A DNA stretch of 64,000 nt from Stenocarpella maydis. Its lineage: Eukaryota; Ascomycota; Sordariomycetes; Diaporthales; Diaporthaceae. The notes beneath the pieces are model-generated. The model saw only the letters and a list, made by a program, of their open reading frames with translations. It was not told the origin of the DNA and searched no databases. Location: positions 62,001 through 126,000 of the forward strand of contig NQMI01000009.1 of the NCBI GenBank assembly GCA_002270565.1. Direction: 5' to 3'. Position 1 is the stretch's first letter. Every line of letters starts with the position of its first letter. Shown here in pieces: positions 50,970 through 62,068 of the stretch. The position numbers and the translations under genes are program-made.

Positions 50970-50977
50970 TATATAAA
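50970..50977 (+). promoter_or_regulatory. TATA box upstream of the repeat leader
   Basis: TATATAAA about 80 bases before the 9-bp repeat tract and 414 bases before the ATG at 51391, placing the tract inside the predicted 5' leader. Confidence 0.55.
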
Positions 50978-51051
50978 GGCTCAGACCTCTCTGTTCGATA
51001 GACCTTCTCAGATCATCATTCCATCATCATCAAGAACAACAGTAACAGCAG

Positions 51052-51350
51052 CAACAACTTCAACAACTTCAACAACTTCAACAACTTCAACAACTTCAAC
51101 AACTTCAACAACTTCAACAACTTCAACAACTTCAACAACTTCAACAACTTCAACAACTTCAACAACTTCAACAACTTCAACAACTTCAACAACTTCAACA
51201 ACTTCAACAACTTCAACAACTTCAACAACTTCAACAACTTCAACAACTTCAACAACTTCAACAACTTCAACAACTTCAACAACTTCAACAACTTCAACAA
51301 CTTCAACAACTTCAACAACTTCAACAACTTCAACAACTTCAACAACTTCA
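51052..51350 (+). repeat. 9-bp tandem repeat, about 33 copies (CAACAACTT)
   Basis: A nearly perfect 299-bp array of the unit CAACAACTT ending 40 bases before an ATG. The plus strand contains only A, C and T in the unit (no G). One frame reads Thr-Thr-Ser repeats, but that frame lacks other coding features. Confidence 0.95.
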
Positions 51351-51390
51351 AAAACATCCAAACACACACCAGACCAAACATCCTTCCAAA

Positions 51391-51749
51391 ATGCCTTCTT
51401 ACAGGGTCACCAACGCCGATATTGAGCATTGGCAGAGGACCATCGAAAACAACTACAACAGGTACAAGCGGGATTACGTCGCAGCCAGAAATGCAGGAGA
51501 CAAGAAGAAGATGTCTTCAGCGGGGAGGAAGATGAAGGCGACGCTGCGAGACGGTAGGACTTGGGCCGAGCTCGTAGCAGCGGAGAGAGCCTTGGGCGCG
51601 AAGTAAGTTGCAACAAACCAGCGTGACTTCATTTACGACTTAAGTTCAGGTGACTGATGAACCACCTTGTTTTCAGGAACTTGCCCGCAGAGGTCCAGCG
51701 CATGTGCACTGAATACCACTGGCTCGAGTACTTCGACCCTGACAGGTAA
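51391..51749 (+). CDS. Small hypothetical protein, 94 aa
   Basis: Two exons (51391-51602, 51677-51749). The protein starts MPSYRVTNADIEHWQRTIEN, is rich in charged residues (KRDYVAARNAGDKKKMSSAG), predicted largely helical, with no signal peptide or membrane segment, and ends YHWLEYFDPDR. No family was recognised. Support: an upstream TATA box, an ATG in AAAATGCC context, a clean GTAAGT...TTTTCAG intron whose removal extends a sensible open frame, and codon use similar to the neighbours. The leader holds the 299-bp 9-bp repeat array, which is unusual and may affect expression. Function unknown. Confidence 0.6.
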
Positions 51750-53299
51750 ATCTGTCTCGGCCGCACTCGGTAGCAGTATCTCTTTGGACTGCCGGACAGT
51801 CTACAGGGAAACAAGATAGGGCCACGGAGCTGGAGTGCATGGAACGATGAGTTCAGGTTGCGGCGTTATATCACACTCTTTTTGACGTGATCTGGAAATC
51901 ACACACGGCGAATATAGAAAATTGGGATAGAACAGGACTCCATCGGTATTTCTTGGGTTTCCTTTCTGGAGTTATAGCTCAATAAACCCGATAACTCCCC
52001 TCTAAATTCGTGGCTCAATTTTGTTGACTCTGCACGTATTTTCAATCTGATATAACTTCGATGGGAATTGGTTGTGCATAAAAGAGTACTGAAAATGGCC
52101 CTGATGCTCACTTGGCTATGTATGGTCTCACACGCGTGGTCCCTTTGCCTAGCTAGATAGGAAGACCGTGGGGCGCTTTCACAATCCGACTTGACGCTAT
52201 TCGTATTCTTACTGGGATCGAGGGCACCAAACAAGTGGGTTATATGGGTACACTTGACTTGGGCATGACACAATATCACATTTCCGGTAGAATTTGCGGC
52301 TAGCTTAGTCCGGGTCTTTTTGTGGAAGTTGAGCAAGTCAAGTGTGTTGTCGGAAATGTCTACTTGGCTCTACAGTAGATTACCGGCGACTAGATTTATT
52401 CTCGTACATATCGTCCATGATTACCATGTCTTGAGCGAGACTATTTAGGCATATTTGAGCCGCAATATTTCGTGTTGTAAACGGGACGGATCGTTCTCAG
52501 CTCCGCCTGAGTAGGTCAGACAGCGACAGCTTGAAATCAGTAGCGATGGTTTCCCCAACTATTTTTTTTCCAGAGACATTAATCATATACTCTTCACATG
52601 AAGCGTTCTTTCTGCATCTGAAACGTCGAGAATCAGGTAGTCCCGATCCACCTCGCAGCGTGTCACGAATATTGAACTGAAGCTAAGCGACATCTTGGCT
52701 TACTCTCGAACCATGGTCTTACTTCGTAGTTACACATTTAATCACTTAACATGTTTCTTTTAAGAAACGACGTTTAAAGGTATTGCCTCGTATCCCATAT
52801 GGGCTTGATCAGGCGAGCGAGAATATAAATAGGTAAAACAGACCACGTAGACCCCACAACGTACGCGATTCCCTAACCAGCCAGGGTCTCAAGGCTTCAC
52901 CTCAACTCTTCTCACAACGCTTGATCGACTTTCTCGTATCGTTTCGATTCAGAGGCCGAGGGATGTCACTTCTCATGGAGCGGGAATCTGGTGAGACGTA
53001 TTGCGTTCAGCTGCCACTCGGGTGCTACTACACTACATATAGGTACACTAATATTACGTGAGAGCAATGCCCAGCTAGCACAACCTAAAACACCTCCTTG
53101 TCGGTCGTCTGCCAAGCAGCTACTTATTTAGCACAGCTTAAACCGGCTGACATAAGTTACATGGAAAATTTATGCATCATGTTGAATGGGTCACGTATTG
53201 CAATACGAGTGGGGTGTTGTTCTTGTATTTCTCTCTGTCTCGAGTAGTGGGTGCAGCGGCGTAGCCCGCCAGCTATCTCGGGGCTATATAGTGGGTGAT

Positions 53300-53318
53300 A
53301 GTTGCTTAGTAAGCAACT
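53300..53318. repeat. Perfect 9-bp palindrome
   Basis: AGTTGCTTA, one base, TAAGCAACT. It may be a fused end of a small element or a protein-binding site; neither is shown. Confidence 0.5.
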
Positions 53319-55011
53319 ACGCCCTCTGGCTACAGTACGGTGGCTGTAGCGATAGCCCACCAATGTGCTGTTGCACACTACTATTGCCACACATCATATA
53401 GTTTGCACAGCCTCTAGGCCCTGGAACTTAGCGCTTGAATTTCTCACTTCCCGCCTTAAGTTTTGGCTCGGCATCCCTTCATATAGTCATCCTACTCAGA
53501 CTCTCAATATTTCAAATTGCCATCCAGAACTCATCACCTTGGACATTTTGCTACAGATGTATTATTATTTGCCCGTTTTTACCCTTGAAAATTAAGTTGA
53601 ACTTACTTTATCCTCCCCAATAATACAGCTCCCGCCTTGAACTAGGACCTCGACTTCCAAAAGGCTCATCTCTTTATCACACGAAGCTATTCCTCCGAAA
53701 AATTTACAAGAAAACAGAAACACAGAATGTACGCTAACCGGAATCGTGATTAGGCCATCGTCTTGGTAGCCGAAATACCTATCTGGCGCCTCCCTAGCAG
53801 TATTTTCAGCCGTCTTCTTGGCCTGCCTTGCCAGCATATAAATAGTCCTTGAGATATCCAACCAGAATGTAGGCCTGTCCGGAAGCAATGATATTTTGCA
53901 TCACTACTTCTAGTTATATATTCCAACAGCTATCCTGACGCTTGTTGCTTCTTTCTGGACCCGACTGGAATTTAGACTAAGAAGCTAGAACCTTGGTTCA
54001 GTATGGCTCAGGGCAGTACCGTGGCTAGTGAATTGCTTCTTCTTGACTATATATCTCAATTCCAGCCGTTGTTGATAATTTCAGCTTTTGGATATAAGGA
54101 TCATACTGTAGCAGTAGCTATAGTGAGGTCGCTTCTTATTTGACTCCTGCTCGTGCTTGCAATATCTCTCATTACACTGTCACTAACTGGTGTAAATTAC
54201 ACCAGTTATTGCTTGAACATGAAAAGTGAATTCGTTGACAGCTCGGACAGCCTCTGGGCAAATAGATCTTTGGTATCTGCGAATTTTGCTTCGATATTGA
54301 ACTTTAACACGCCCTTGGTACAAGGAGTTTCTGATACATATGCTTATCAGCTTATCGAATGAGACCTATTTGATACTCCCTCGACCTTAATACTATGGTG
54401 GATGGCTTTGTAGGATGTCTGGAGTGTGAGCTAGCTAATTTGTTAGTAAATGATTTCGGTTGGAAGCTTCAATATGTTCTCAGGGATCGGTAGCTGAGGC
54501 GAAAAGTCATTTTTAAGGTAAGTTAGTGGAATTTATACTGCAGTCATAAAATAATGAACAGAATTCCCAGTTAACCAACTTACAGTACAAGGACTGATCG
54601 TAAATTTCATGACCGCTGTCTGCATGGCATGTTTCATGATAAGCATAGTTATTTGGATCATTAGGTCTTCGACGAAATTGCCACTCCCACACAGCCCTAT
54701 TGCCATTATAGGCCTTGCAGTGTGCTTGTCATCAAGCTGCGCTATGGTCGATAACTTGCGTGGCATGGGAAGCAGTGGAAGGGAGACTTTTCAAGCTGTG
54801 CTTGGCGGGTGCCATTACAGAAGCTGTTGGGATAAGGACAACGGCAGTTTCGAAGTCCTTGTTGAAGATCGTCTCCCAAAAAACGATGATTTGGACGTGG
54901 CCTGCCGAACACTCTGTCTTCAAGCCCATGACATTGCAGTCTTCAGTTCGCATCAAAGCTGAACCACACAGATGAAAATTCGAATGGGTGAAGGTAAGGG
55001 TTATGAATACA

Positions 55012-55113
55012 AGCAGAGTAAATAAGTACATACAGCGGCCAACTAGCGAAGTAGTAGCGTTGGAACAGTACATTCGCAGAGGTAGATACAACTAAAATTG
55101 CCCCCCTCCTCCC
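55012..55113. repeat. Dispersed repeat, copy B
   Basis: Second copy of the segment at 22481-22583, in the same orientation. Relative to copy A it carries C/T and G/A differences plus a few small indels. Confidence 0.6.
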
Positions 55114-55880
55114 TTTGCTTTAACCAATATGCCTCACCCGTCTTATAGATGAAGTCCTTTGTTTCCCTATTACGCGTCCATTGCGCTTGCATAGCGCACT
55201 AACGGGGCCCCCTCAATGGGTTTCCGTTTGCGGAATCCGTTTTGGGCCTTAGCACTAAGGTTTCCCCCCAGATGGCACAATAGGTCCTGACAGTAAAGCT
55301 CTGCATCTTGAGTGGCTGAATGGTGATCTCGCCCTGCAATGCTGGGGCATGACAAGGGTTATCGTGGTACCTGATGCCAAGATCGAATGAGCTGTCCAGT
55401 TTTCGACCCACAAGACCGCCTCACCAGACCCGTCGGGCATCGATATGGATTGTAAGGCTATATAGTCTCTGTTGTATCTGGGTAAGATGTACAGCCTCCA
55501 CTCATGGTTTGCTTTCTCCCCGGTAGGTAATGTAACGACAGGTCCTGGCACCTCTTGCCCGCTGACCGCTGGATCTTCACGGTGTGTTCCTTGGTCAATA
55601 TGAATCTTATGCCGCCCTTTGCACATGACGGTTTAGTTATGTGGGCCGGCCAGTTCAAGGCATGAACCACCAACCCGCGAAACTTGCAGCAGCCCTGAAA
55701 ATTAGTAAATCGCGAAACCCATCCAGGTGAGCAACCTCGGGAAAGTTGCGAGAGTCTTGTGTGTGTATATATAGCTGCCCAGTCCTCCACCACCAGCCGT
55801 GCAGCCTGTCAAGTCTGGCCAACAACATCTGCCTTTTGCAATCTAGTTAAACCACATTTCTTTCAGAACCATACCTTACA

Positions 55881-56800
55881 ATGGCCCCCAACAACTTTGT
55901 CAAACATCTCCGGCTTCATGCCGTTGAGATCTCTGGAGAGGCCGTGGGAACATTCTTGTTCCTGCTCATGGCACTCTCAGCAGCCCAGGTCGCCAACTCC
56001 GATACCTCGCACATTGGAGACGGCATCCACCCTGGTGCCATCAACCTCACACAGCTTCTGTATATCAGTTTGGCATTCGGTTTCTCCCTCGCCGTCAATG
56101 TCTTCATCTTTGCCAGGGTCAGCGGAGGACTCTTCAACCCGGCCGTAAGTCTTTGCTCAACGCCTGCCACATTCTCATAATCCAACCAATCAGAGGCTAA
56201 CAGCGCGAAACCAGGTCACCCTCGGAATGTGCCTCATCGGAAAGGTGTCATGGATCAAGGGCGTCTTCCTGACTGGCGCACAGATCTTTGGAGGCATTGT
56301 CGCCTCGGCCGTCGTCAAGGGCATCTTCCCCGGCACCTACGTCGTTCAGACAAAGCTTGGCCATGGCGCTTCCGTTTTCCAGGGTCTGCTCATCGAGGGA
56401 TTCCTCACCATGCAACTCATGCTCGCAATTTACTTCATGGCTGTTGAGAAGCACGAGGGCAACGCACTTGCTGCCCTCGTCATTGGATTCGCTCTCTTTG
56501 TGGCCGAGTAAGTACCCGTTGGAGCAGCATTGCAATGCGTAGAATTAACTACGTGTATGGGGGCTAATTTGGAACAATAGGCTGCCTGGAATCTACTACA
56601 CAGGCGGTTCGCTGAACCCCGCCAGGACGTTCGGTCCCGACTTGATCACGCTCGACTTCGGCGCGGCGCACTGGATTTACTGGGTTGGCCCCTTCTTGGG
56701 CGCTACGATTGCTGCCATCTTCTACAAGTTCATCAAATTCTTGCAGGCCGAGGCTGCCGAGAACAGCGATGACACTGAGAGGCAGCCCCTTCTGTCCTGA
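55881..56800 (+). CDS. Aquaporin / MIP-family channel
   Basis: Exons 55881-56144, 56215-56507, 56581-56800 give 258 aa. Six hydrophobic segments and both pore motifs are present: NPA in GLFNPAVTLG, completed only after splicing, and NPAR in GSLNPARTFGPDL. The N-terminus is short (VKHLRLHAVEISGEAVGTFL) and the C-terminus ends in an acidic tail (AENSDDTERQPLLS). Known: plasma-membrane or vacuolar water channels; the narrow size of loop E and the absence of the GLP-type D residue after the second NPA (R-T-F here, not R-D) argue for an orthodox water channel rather than a glycerol facilitator. Introns are 70 and 73 bp. Confidence 0.93.
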
Positions 56801-58691
56801 GAGAAGACTGACAGGGTTCACGCCTGGCTGGCAGACCTTGAGATGCTGACGTATGTTCAAGAACAACACGAGGCTGTATGAAGTGAGACGATTGATGGAG
56901 AAAAGTTGATGTTTGGTATTACGAATCAAGATGAATGTTACGAGTGATTGAGCGGACTAGGAAGTCTTGTTGTGTGGGAATCGACCTTTAAGTTGGGACC
57001 AAAGGCACAAAGCAAATCGTTTAGTAATTATTCGAGAATACACAAGGCTGGATACTGAAAATTGCATTAGTCATACGTACGATGGCGAATATCTAGAGTT
57101 TGCCAATCAGGTTACAAATACTCTTGCTGTTAGTTGAGCTGGCCAATGACTGCTACAATCAAAAGCAGAGTGTCATTGGGATCCTCTTGCACCTGGGCAA
57201 CTGGCCTTTCTCCAGTTTTCCAGCCGAATCATAATTCTTAGAGGAAATGATATAATGGTCATGCCAACCCTTTGCGTTTTTATACTGAACAAATCTCCAC
57301 GGGAAAAAGCGTACGCCGAAACACACCGCATCACCATTCATACAGTCGCAAAAGCTGCAAAGACCCACCGTTCTGCTAGAGTTAAGAGGCATCAGCAGCA
57401 GTCAGAACCTTGTGTGGCACGACACCAACTTGCGACATTGTCCCGACGGGCTTGTTGCCATTCAAAATTGATATTACAAGGAGATGAATTTTGTCAATAT
57501 ATCACATCTCATTTCTTAGAATCCCTCGCAGCCCCTCCGGACGACCACTAGACAACCCGCCACAACCAGGCTGGCCTCTGCGCAAAAGAGCACTGCGCCA
57601 TCCGCCCGCACCGCCGCGCAGACCCACCACCATGGCTCCGGCGCGGAGGGAACCAATGTACGAGGTGATGGAGCGGACGGGGACGACCGCCGCGCTCCAT
57701 AGGGCCACCGGAGTGATTGGCGTCGTCGAGGCTCCTGGGCTGCTGGCCGGTTCCCCCTGGGCCGACGAGCTCGAGGGCGACGTCGTCACGGATGTTAGGG
57801 GGTGAGGCTGTTCGGGGAACTAGGACCATCAGGGACGATAAGCACTGCGTCAAGCTGCTCAGGCGGATCAGGGAGGCGATCGTGACGAAGCCCGGGGTTA
57901 GTCGTGTGGTGCTTGGGGAGCACATCACCCCGCCGTGGAAGTTGGGCAGCTTTGCGACGTATGCTGACATCAGGACGCGGTCGCGGGTGAAGAACAGGAA
58001 GAGGACGCTGGAGGAGTACCGTCCTATTGCATAAAAGGGCGGGTTTACACTGCAACAGGTCGTCTCACCGAAGAAGGGGGAGGGGGTCCCTTAATCAGCT
58101 GATGGATCTTCGTCGACTGTAGAGGATAGCGAGTGTTGTTGCGTTGAGAGCCTCGACTGCTCAGTCCGATGTGTTGCTCTTTTGTATAGGCGTTACCAAT
58201 AGACATTAGTGAAACTAGATTTGAAAATCCTTGAAACCATTGTTTATCGCATCATTTTCGAATGTGATCTTGCCAACAGAGTGGCAGACCTCGCGGCTAC
58301 TTCCCAGTGAGCATCTAGTGAGATCAAATGCGGTGAGAATGGAGATCCAAGCAAGGCGAGGCCGTTCATTCCCAACAGTGCAGCGCAGAACGAAACAAAC
58401 GCGGTAGATTCAATATGCAATTGCACCTTCCATTGCCCTCAACGATTTTGATCACCGGCGTCCCCGTCTATTTCACTAACACCACGTCGCCCGTCGTCTA
58501 CATTATCAGCCACTCCTCGCTGAGCTCCTTGTTTCTTCGCCCCAGCCTCGGTGGCAAACATTTCGAGCGCCTAAATGTTGATAGCGGACAGTTGCTTGAT
58601 ACCGCACTGTCTATCCGAGAAATAACACAGCCACACGGCCGAGACCGCAAAGATCCTCTCGAGATAGATGCTGGGCGGCCGAGGCCAACTT
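56801..58691. other. 1.9-kb spacer downstream of aquaporin and eIF3b genes
   Basis: Contains the 3' ends of two convergent genes. At 57631-58034 (+) a possible small coding region is broken between two frames (MAPARREPMYEVMERTG..., then RTIRDDKHCVKLLRRIRE...ending EEYRPIA). It is GC-rich compared with its flanks. No family recognised; it may be a decayed or frameshifted hypothetical gene. Confidence 0.4.
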
Positions 58692-61086
58692 TTAGGTAGA
58701 GACAATTTCCTCGCTCTCCTCGAGCACCTCCTCGACAATCTCCTCGATGACCTCCTCCTTCTCGCCGTCGATGGCCTCCGCAGCCATCTTCTGCTTGATG
58801 AGCTCCGCGCCAGGGTCGGCGGGCACGCCAAGCTCTTCTCGCTCCTCGCGGACTTCGGACTCGATGGACTCGCGGAAGAAGTACCAGTCCTCCAGCATCT
58901 GTCGCCGCCTCTCGACGACCTCCTGGTTGGCACCAGTGATGCGCTGGGCATCCTCCTCCTCAAACACGCGCGAGTAGTCGCGCAGGTTCTTGCGGATCTG
59001 CTTCTGCTCCTCCTTGGTGAGCAGAGTCGGGGGCCGCGGCCGCCACGACCACTGCTTGAACTTGTCGATGGGCTCCTCGCGGAGTGTCTCTCCCCTGAAG
59101 TCGTAGATGTGGTAACCATTTTCCATCTGCGATCAACCTTGTCAGCAGTTAAATAGCGAGAAGGAGGCCCTGAGGAAAATGAGCTTTCTTACAGAATGTT
59201 TCCATGACGAAGCCCAAGAGGCAACGTAGCGTCCAGATGGGTCCCATTCGATGTCTGTGACACCGTAGTGGTCACCGGTGTTCATAAGCTGGAGGTTAGC
59301 CGTCAGGTCCTTGTCGGACTCTGGCTTCTCGCCCTCGAAGTCAAGGTCAAAGAACTCAAGCTCGGAGCTCTGCTGGCTGGCGACGCTGGCAACCACCACA
59401 AAACGACCGCGCGGAGACCAGTAGATGGCGTTGCTATTCTTCTTGTCCAGGGTCCGTAGGTGCTTGAAGTTGCCAACGGCATTACCCTTGGCCTTCTCGG
59501 GGCAGAAAAAGGAGACCGAGGTCTTGGGGGCGACGGCTGTGGCTCCTGGCGCCTCGGGGGCCGTGATGATGACAAAGCGATCGCCCTTGGGCTCCCATGC
59601 GAAGTTGACGACGGTCTCCTTGACAGTATCAACGACCTCGACGGGCACACCCTTCTCCTTGACACGGAAAATCTCGAGAGTAGTGGCCTGCGACTTCTTG
59701 GACTTGGAGTGCCTATCGACCTTGACGCAGATGTAGGCAGCCTCGGACTGCCAGTGCAGCTTGGCATCGGAGACGCTGAACAGGTTCAAGGATCGAACAA
59801 CTTGCTTCGAGGGGATGCTCATTAGGCCGACCTTGGCCGGGCTGCTGCCGATCTCGGGGGTCCAGTAGCAGAAGAGCTGCTCGTATGTCTTGACACCATC
59901 CCGCTTAGGGTTGGCTGGCGCCCAGTCGAAATCCTTGACACCCTCGATCTTGATTGTTGTCTTGTCCAGCAGACCCATGCTTGGCAGCGTGTAGACGGAG
60001 ATTGATTGACCGGGGATCAGACGAGCAACATACTTGTCGTCAGCAGACCACTTGAAGGCGGGCCATGGGAACTTAGGAGCCTTGCCAGGACCATCTTCGG
60101 GGGTGTCAAGGTTGGCGAAGGACCGGAGCGGCTTGCCGGTGGCGATGTCCCAAACAATGTAGTTCTTGCCGTCATCGTCGCGTGTCAGCTGCGGGTGACC
60201 ATCGTCGCCGATGGCGATGGGCCGTGCAGACCAAGTGACCAGGTAGTTCTCGTTGGGAGAGTAGGCCACGAGATTGACAAAAGGGTGGCCGAACCTGCGC
60301 AGCCTCGACCAGCTCGCGCCGCCCCACAGCTGGACACCGAGCGCGTGGATCGAGGTCAGGTAGGTGCCGAGAGGAGACCACTGCACAAAGGTCTCGGTCC
60401 AGAACTGGCGGTCCACGATGTTCTCGGGGGCATCCCTGTCGTTGTTCCAGAAGACGCCGACGGTGTCGCCACGGTACATGGCGAACTGGTCCCGGCCGCG
60501 GCCGGAAGGATCGGCGAGGAAGGAGCGCAAGTGCTCATGCTCCTGGAAAGGCTCGAGGTGAGGCTCGTGGTACTCCTCCTCTATCCTTCCCTCACGGCCA
60601 TATCGCTCGATGTCGGTCAGCTTGTTGACACGAAGGGTGTGCTTCTTGTCGAGGGGGACCATGTCCAGTTGTCGGACGGCTGCAGCTGCCTCGGCGGCGG
60701 AGGAGTACTCGACAAAGGCGAACCTGCAGAAGCGGCAATGTCAGACCAGGAAGTCTTGGGCAGCACAACAAAATACTGCGGGGCGGGTGGTCAGGCAGAA
60801 AAAGCACTACCTACCTCTCAGAGTTCCCGCTTTCGCCGATGGGCATGTAGATCTGGTCCTCACGGGTCCTGCCGACCGAGTTGAGTTTCTTGAGCAGGAA
60901 CTTGACAAGCTTTGGCTTTTGGGCCTCGTTGACGACGGGCAGGCCGTCGATGACGACGAAGTGGTCGTAGCCTGAGTCGAGCTGGACCTCATATTTTTCG
61001 CGCAGGTCAGAGATATCGATATCTTCCTCATCGTACTCGTCGTCATCGAGGTCGGCCTCGCGCAGATGCTCGAAAGTGGACGCCAT
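58692..61086 (-). CDS. prt1: Translation initiation factor eIF3 subunit b (Prt1)
   Basis: Exons 61086-60815, 60723-59193, 59126-58692 give 745 aa. An acidic N-terminus ([17 protein letters not shown]) precedes an RRM ([12 protein letters not shown] ... FAFVEYSS) whose RNP1-like strand is split by intron 1. The WD-type beta-propeller follows ([67 protein letters not shown]). The C-terminus [13 protein letters not shown] and a charged helical tail ([14 protein letters not shown]) bind other eIF3 subunits. Known: core scaffold of eIF3 on the 40S subunit, essential, cytosolic. Length and order are normal. Introns are 91 and 66 bp. Confidence 0.97.
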
Positions 61087-62068
61087 GCTGGGCGGTCTTG
61101 TGTCGTTGGCGGTAGTTTTTCGACTGCAGTAATGCTATGTGTAAGTTCAGTTCTGTTGATGACGCCGTGGTGAAGGCTGTTGGCCGTGCGGATCGGTTGT
61201 GTGCGTATCTGTGCGCTGTGGATCGCGGTCCAGGAGCTTCGAGTGTGCGTCGACAAATAAGTCTAGGGAATGTTTAAGGCCTAGAAAGAGTGCCCTGGGT
61301 TTGGGTGGGTAAAATAGCCAGGCTATGCAGACGAAGGCGAGCAGCTGCGGTGCTGGAGTTGACGAGGCTGTGAAGATCTGGAGCGGCAGCAACAGTCAGA
61401 AGACCAGTGGCTTTTTGGACGGTCGCAATGGCTGATGAATTTTCCCGCGATGGAGATTTGTTAGGCCAGGTCAAGGTGGGGAGGGGGAGGAGGCGTGGGA
61501 GGCTGCCACAGGTTACACTCACTCTTCAGACTCATCAATTAGCGCCTCTGCCTCTGTGGAGGTGTGCCTGCACTGCCTAAACTCTGGCCTGAACTGCCTG
61601 ACCGGATGGACATTTCGCGGTCCAAGCTTCCCAAAATGTTGCTGGTTTTCAGTGGGACCCAGCCCGTGGTGCCCGGCACAGGAATTTCCTCCCCTCCGGC
61701 TCCTTCACCGCCTTCCGTATTCGAGCACTAGTGGCAATTCCAGTACCCCGCGGCCTTTGCTGTCAAAAAAGAAGAGTAGGGGTACCTGGGTACATCGGTA
61801 CCTCGGTACCTACATACATCGAAGCATGAGTGCGCGCTAGCAGTATCGAAAAATCAGCTTTCGTCAGGGGGGGAGCTGTCTTGACTGCCATCGTGTTGCT
61901 TGTAGCCTCCCACGGTCCCCACGCTTCGAAGCTACTTACTTACCAACCAAGACAGAGGGCGACGTTTTGTTTCCATCCCACGGCCAGGACACCTCGCGAC
62001 GACCTCACTGCCCCTCTAGCCTCGACTTCTCGAAAACACCCTTTCTTTCCTTTCGCCAATAGTCCAAC
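61087..62068. promoter_or_regulatory. Divergent promoter region of eIF3b and CCT2 genes
   Basis: About 980 bp between the divergent start codons of two housekeeping genes. It has a pyrimidine-rich leader before CCT2 and a cluster of GGTACC-like repeats near 61.78-61.81 kb. No gene seen. Confidence 0.5.

Larger units (their letters stand above)
49257..51390. other. 2.1-kb spacer: repeats, hairpin and repeat-rich leader
   Basis: Left part has no gene. It contains an imperfect 18-bp direct repeat (49.9 kb), an 8-bp-stem inverted repeat (50.31 kb), short AAAG repeats (50.24 kb), then a TATA box and a long CA/TC repeat leader in front of the small gene at 51391. Confidence 0.6.
51750..55880. other. 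4.1-kb gene-poor region with repeat remnant
   Basis: No intact gene recognised. It is AT-rich in 51.9-54.5 kb with a 19-bp palindrome at 53300. At 54600-54960 (+) and 55255-55790 (-) open stretches look like decayed coding sequence (for example NHEWRLYILPRYNRDYIAL on the minus strand) but no family is assigned. The aquaporin promoter occupies the right end. Confidence 0.5.

Noticed and set aside
51052..51350. CRISPR-like array
   Set aside because: Units are 9 bp and contiguous with no spacers, in a eukaryotic genome; it is a minisatellite.
54609..54962. Membrane-protein-like open frame
   Set aside because: One hydrophobic stretch only. It vaguely recalls fungal DUF3433-type proteins, but similarity is too weak to call.
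55255..55793. Minus-strand open frames with protein-like sequence
   Set aside because: Two overlapping frames, no start or splice model that joins them, and no recognised family.
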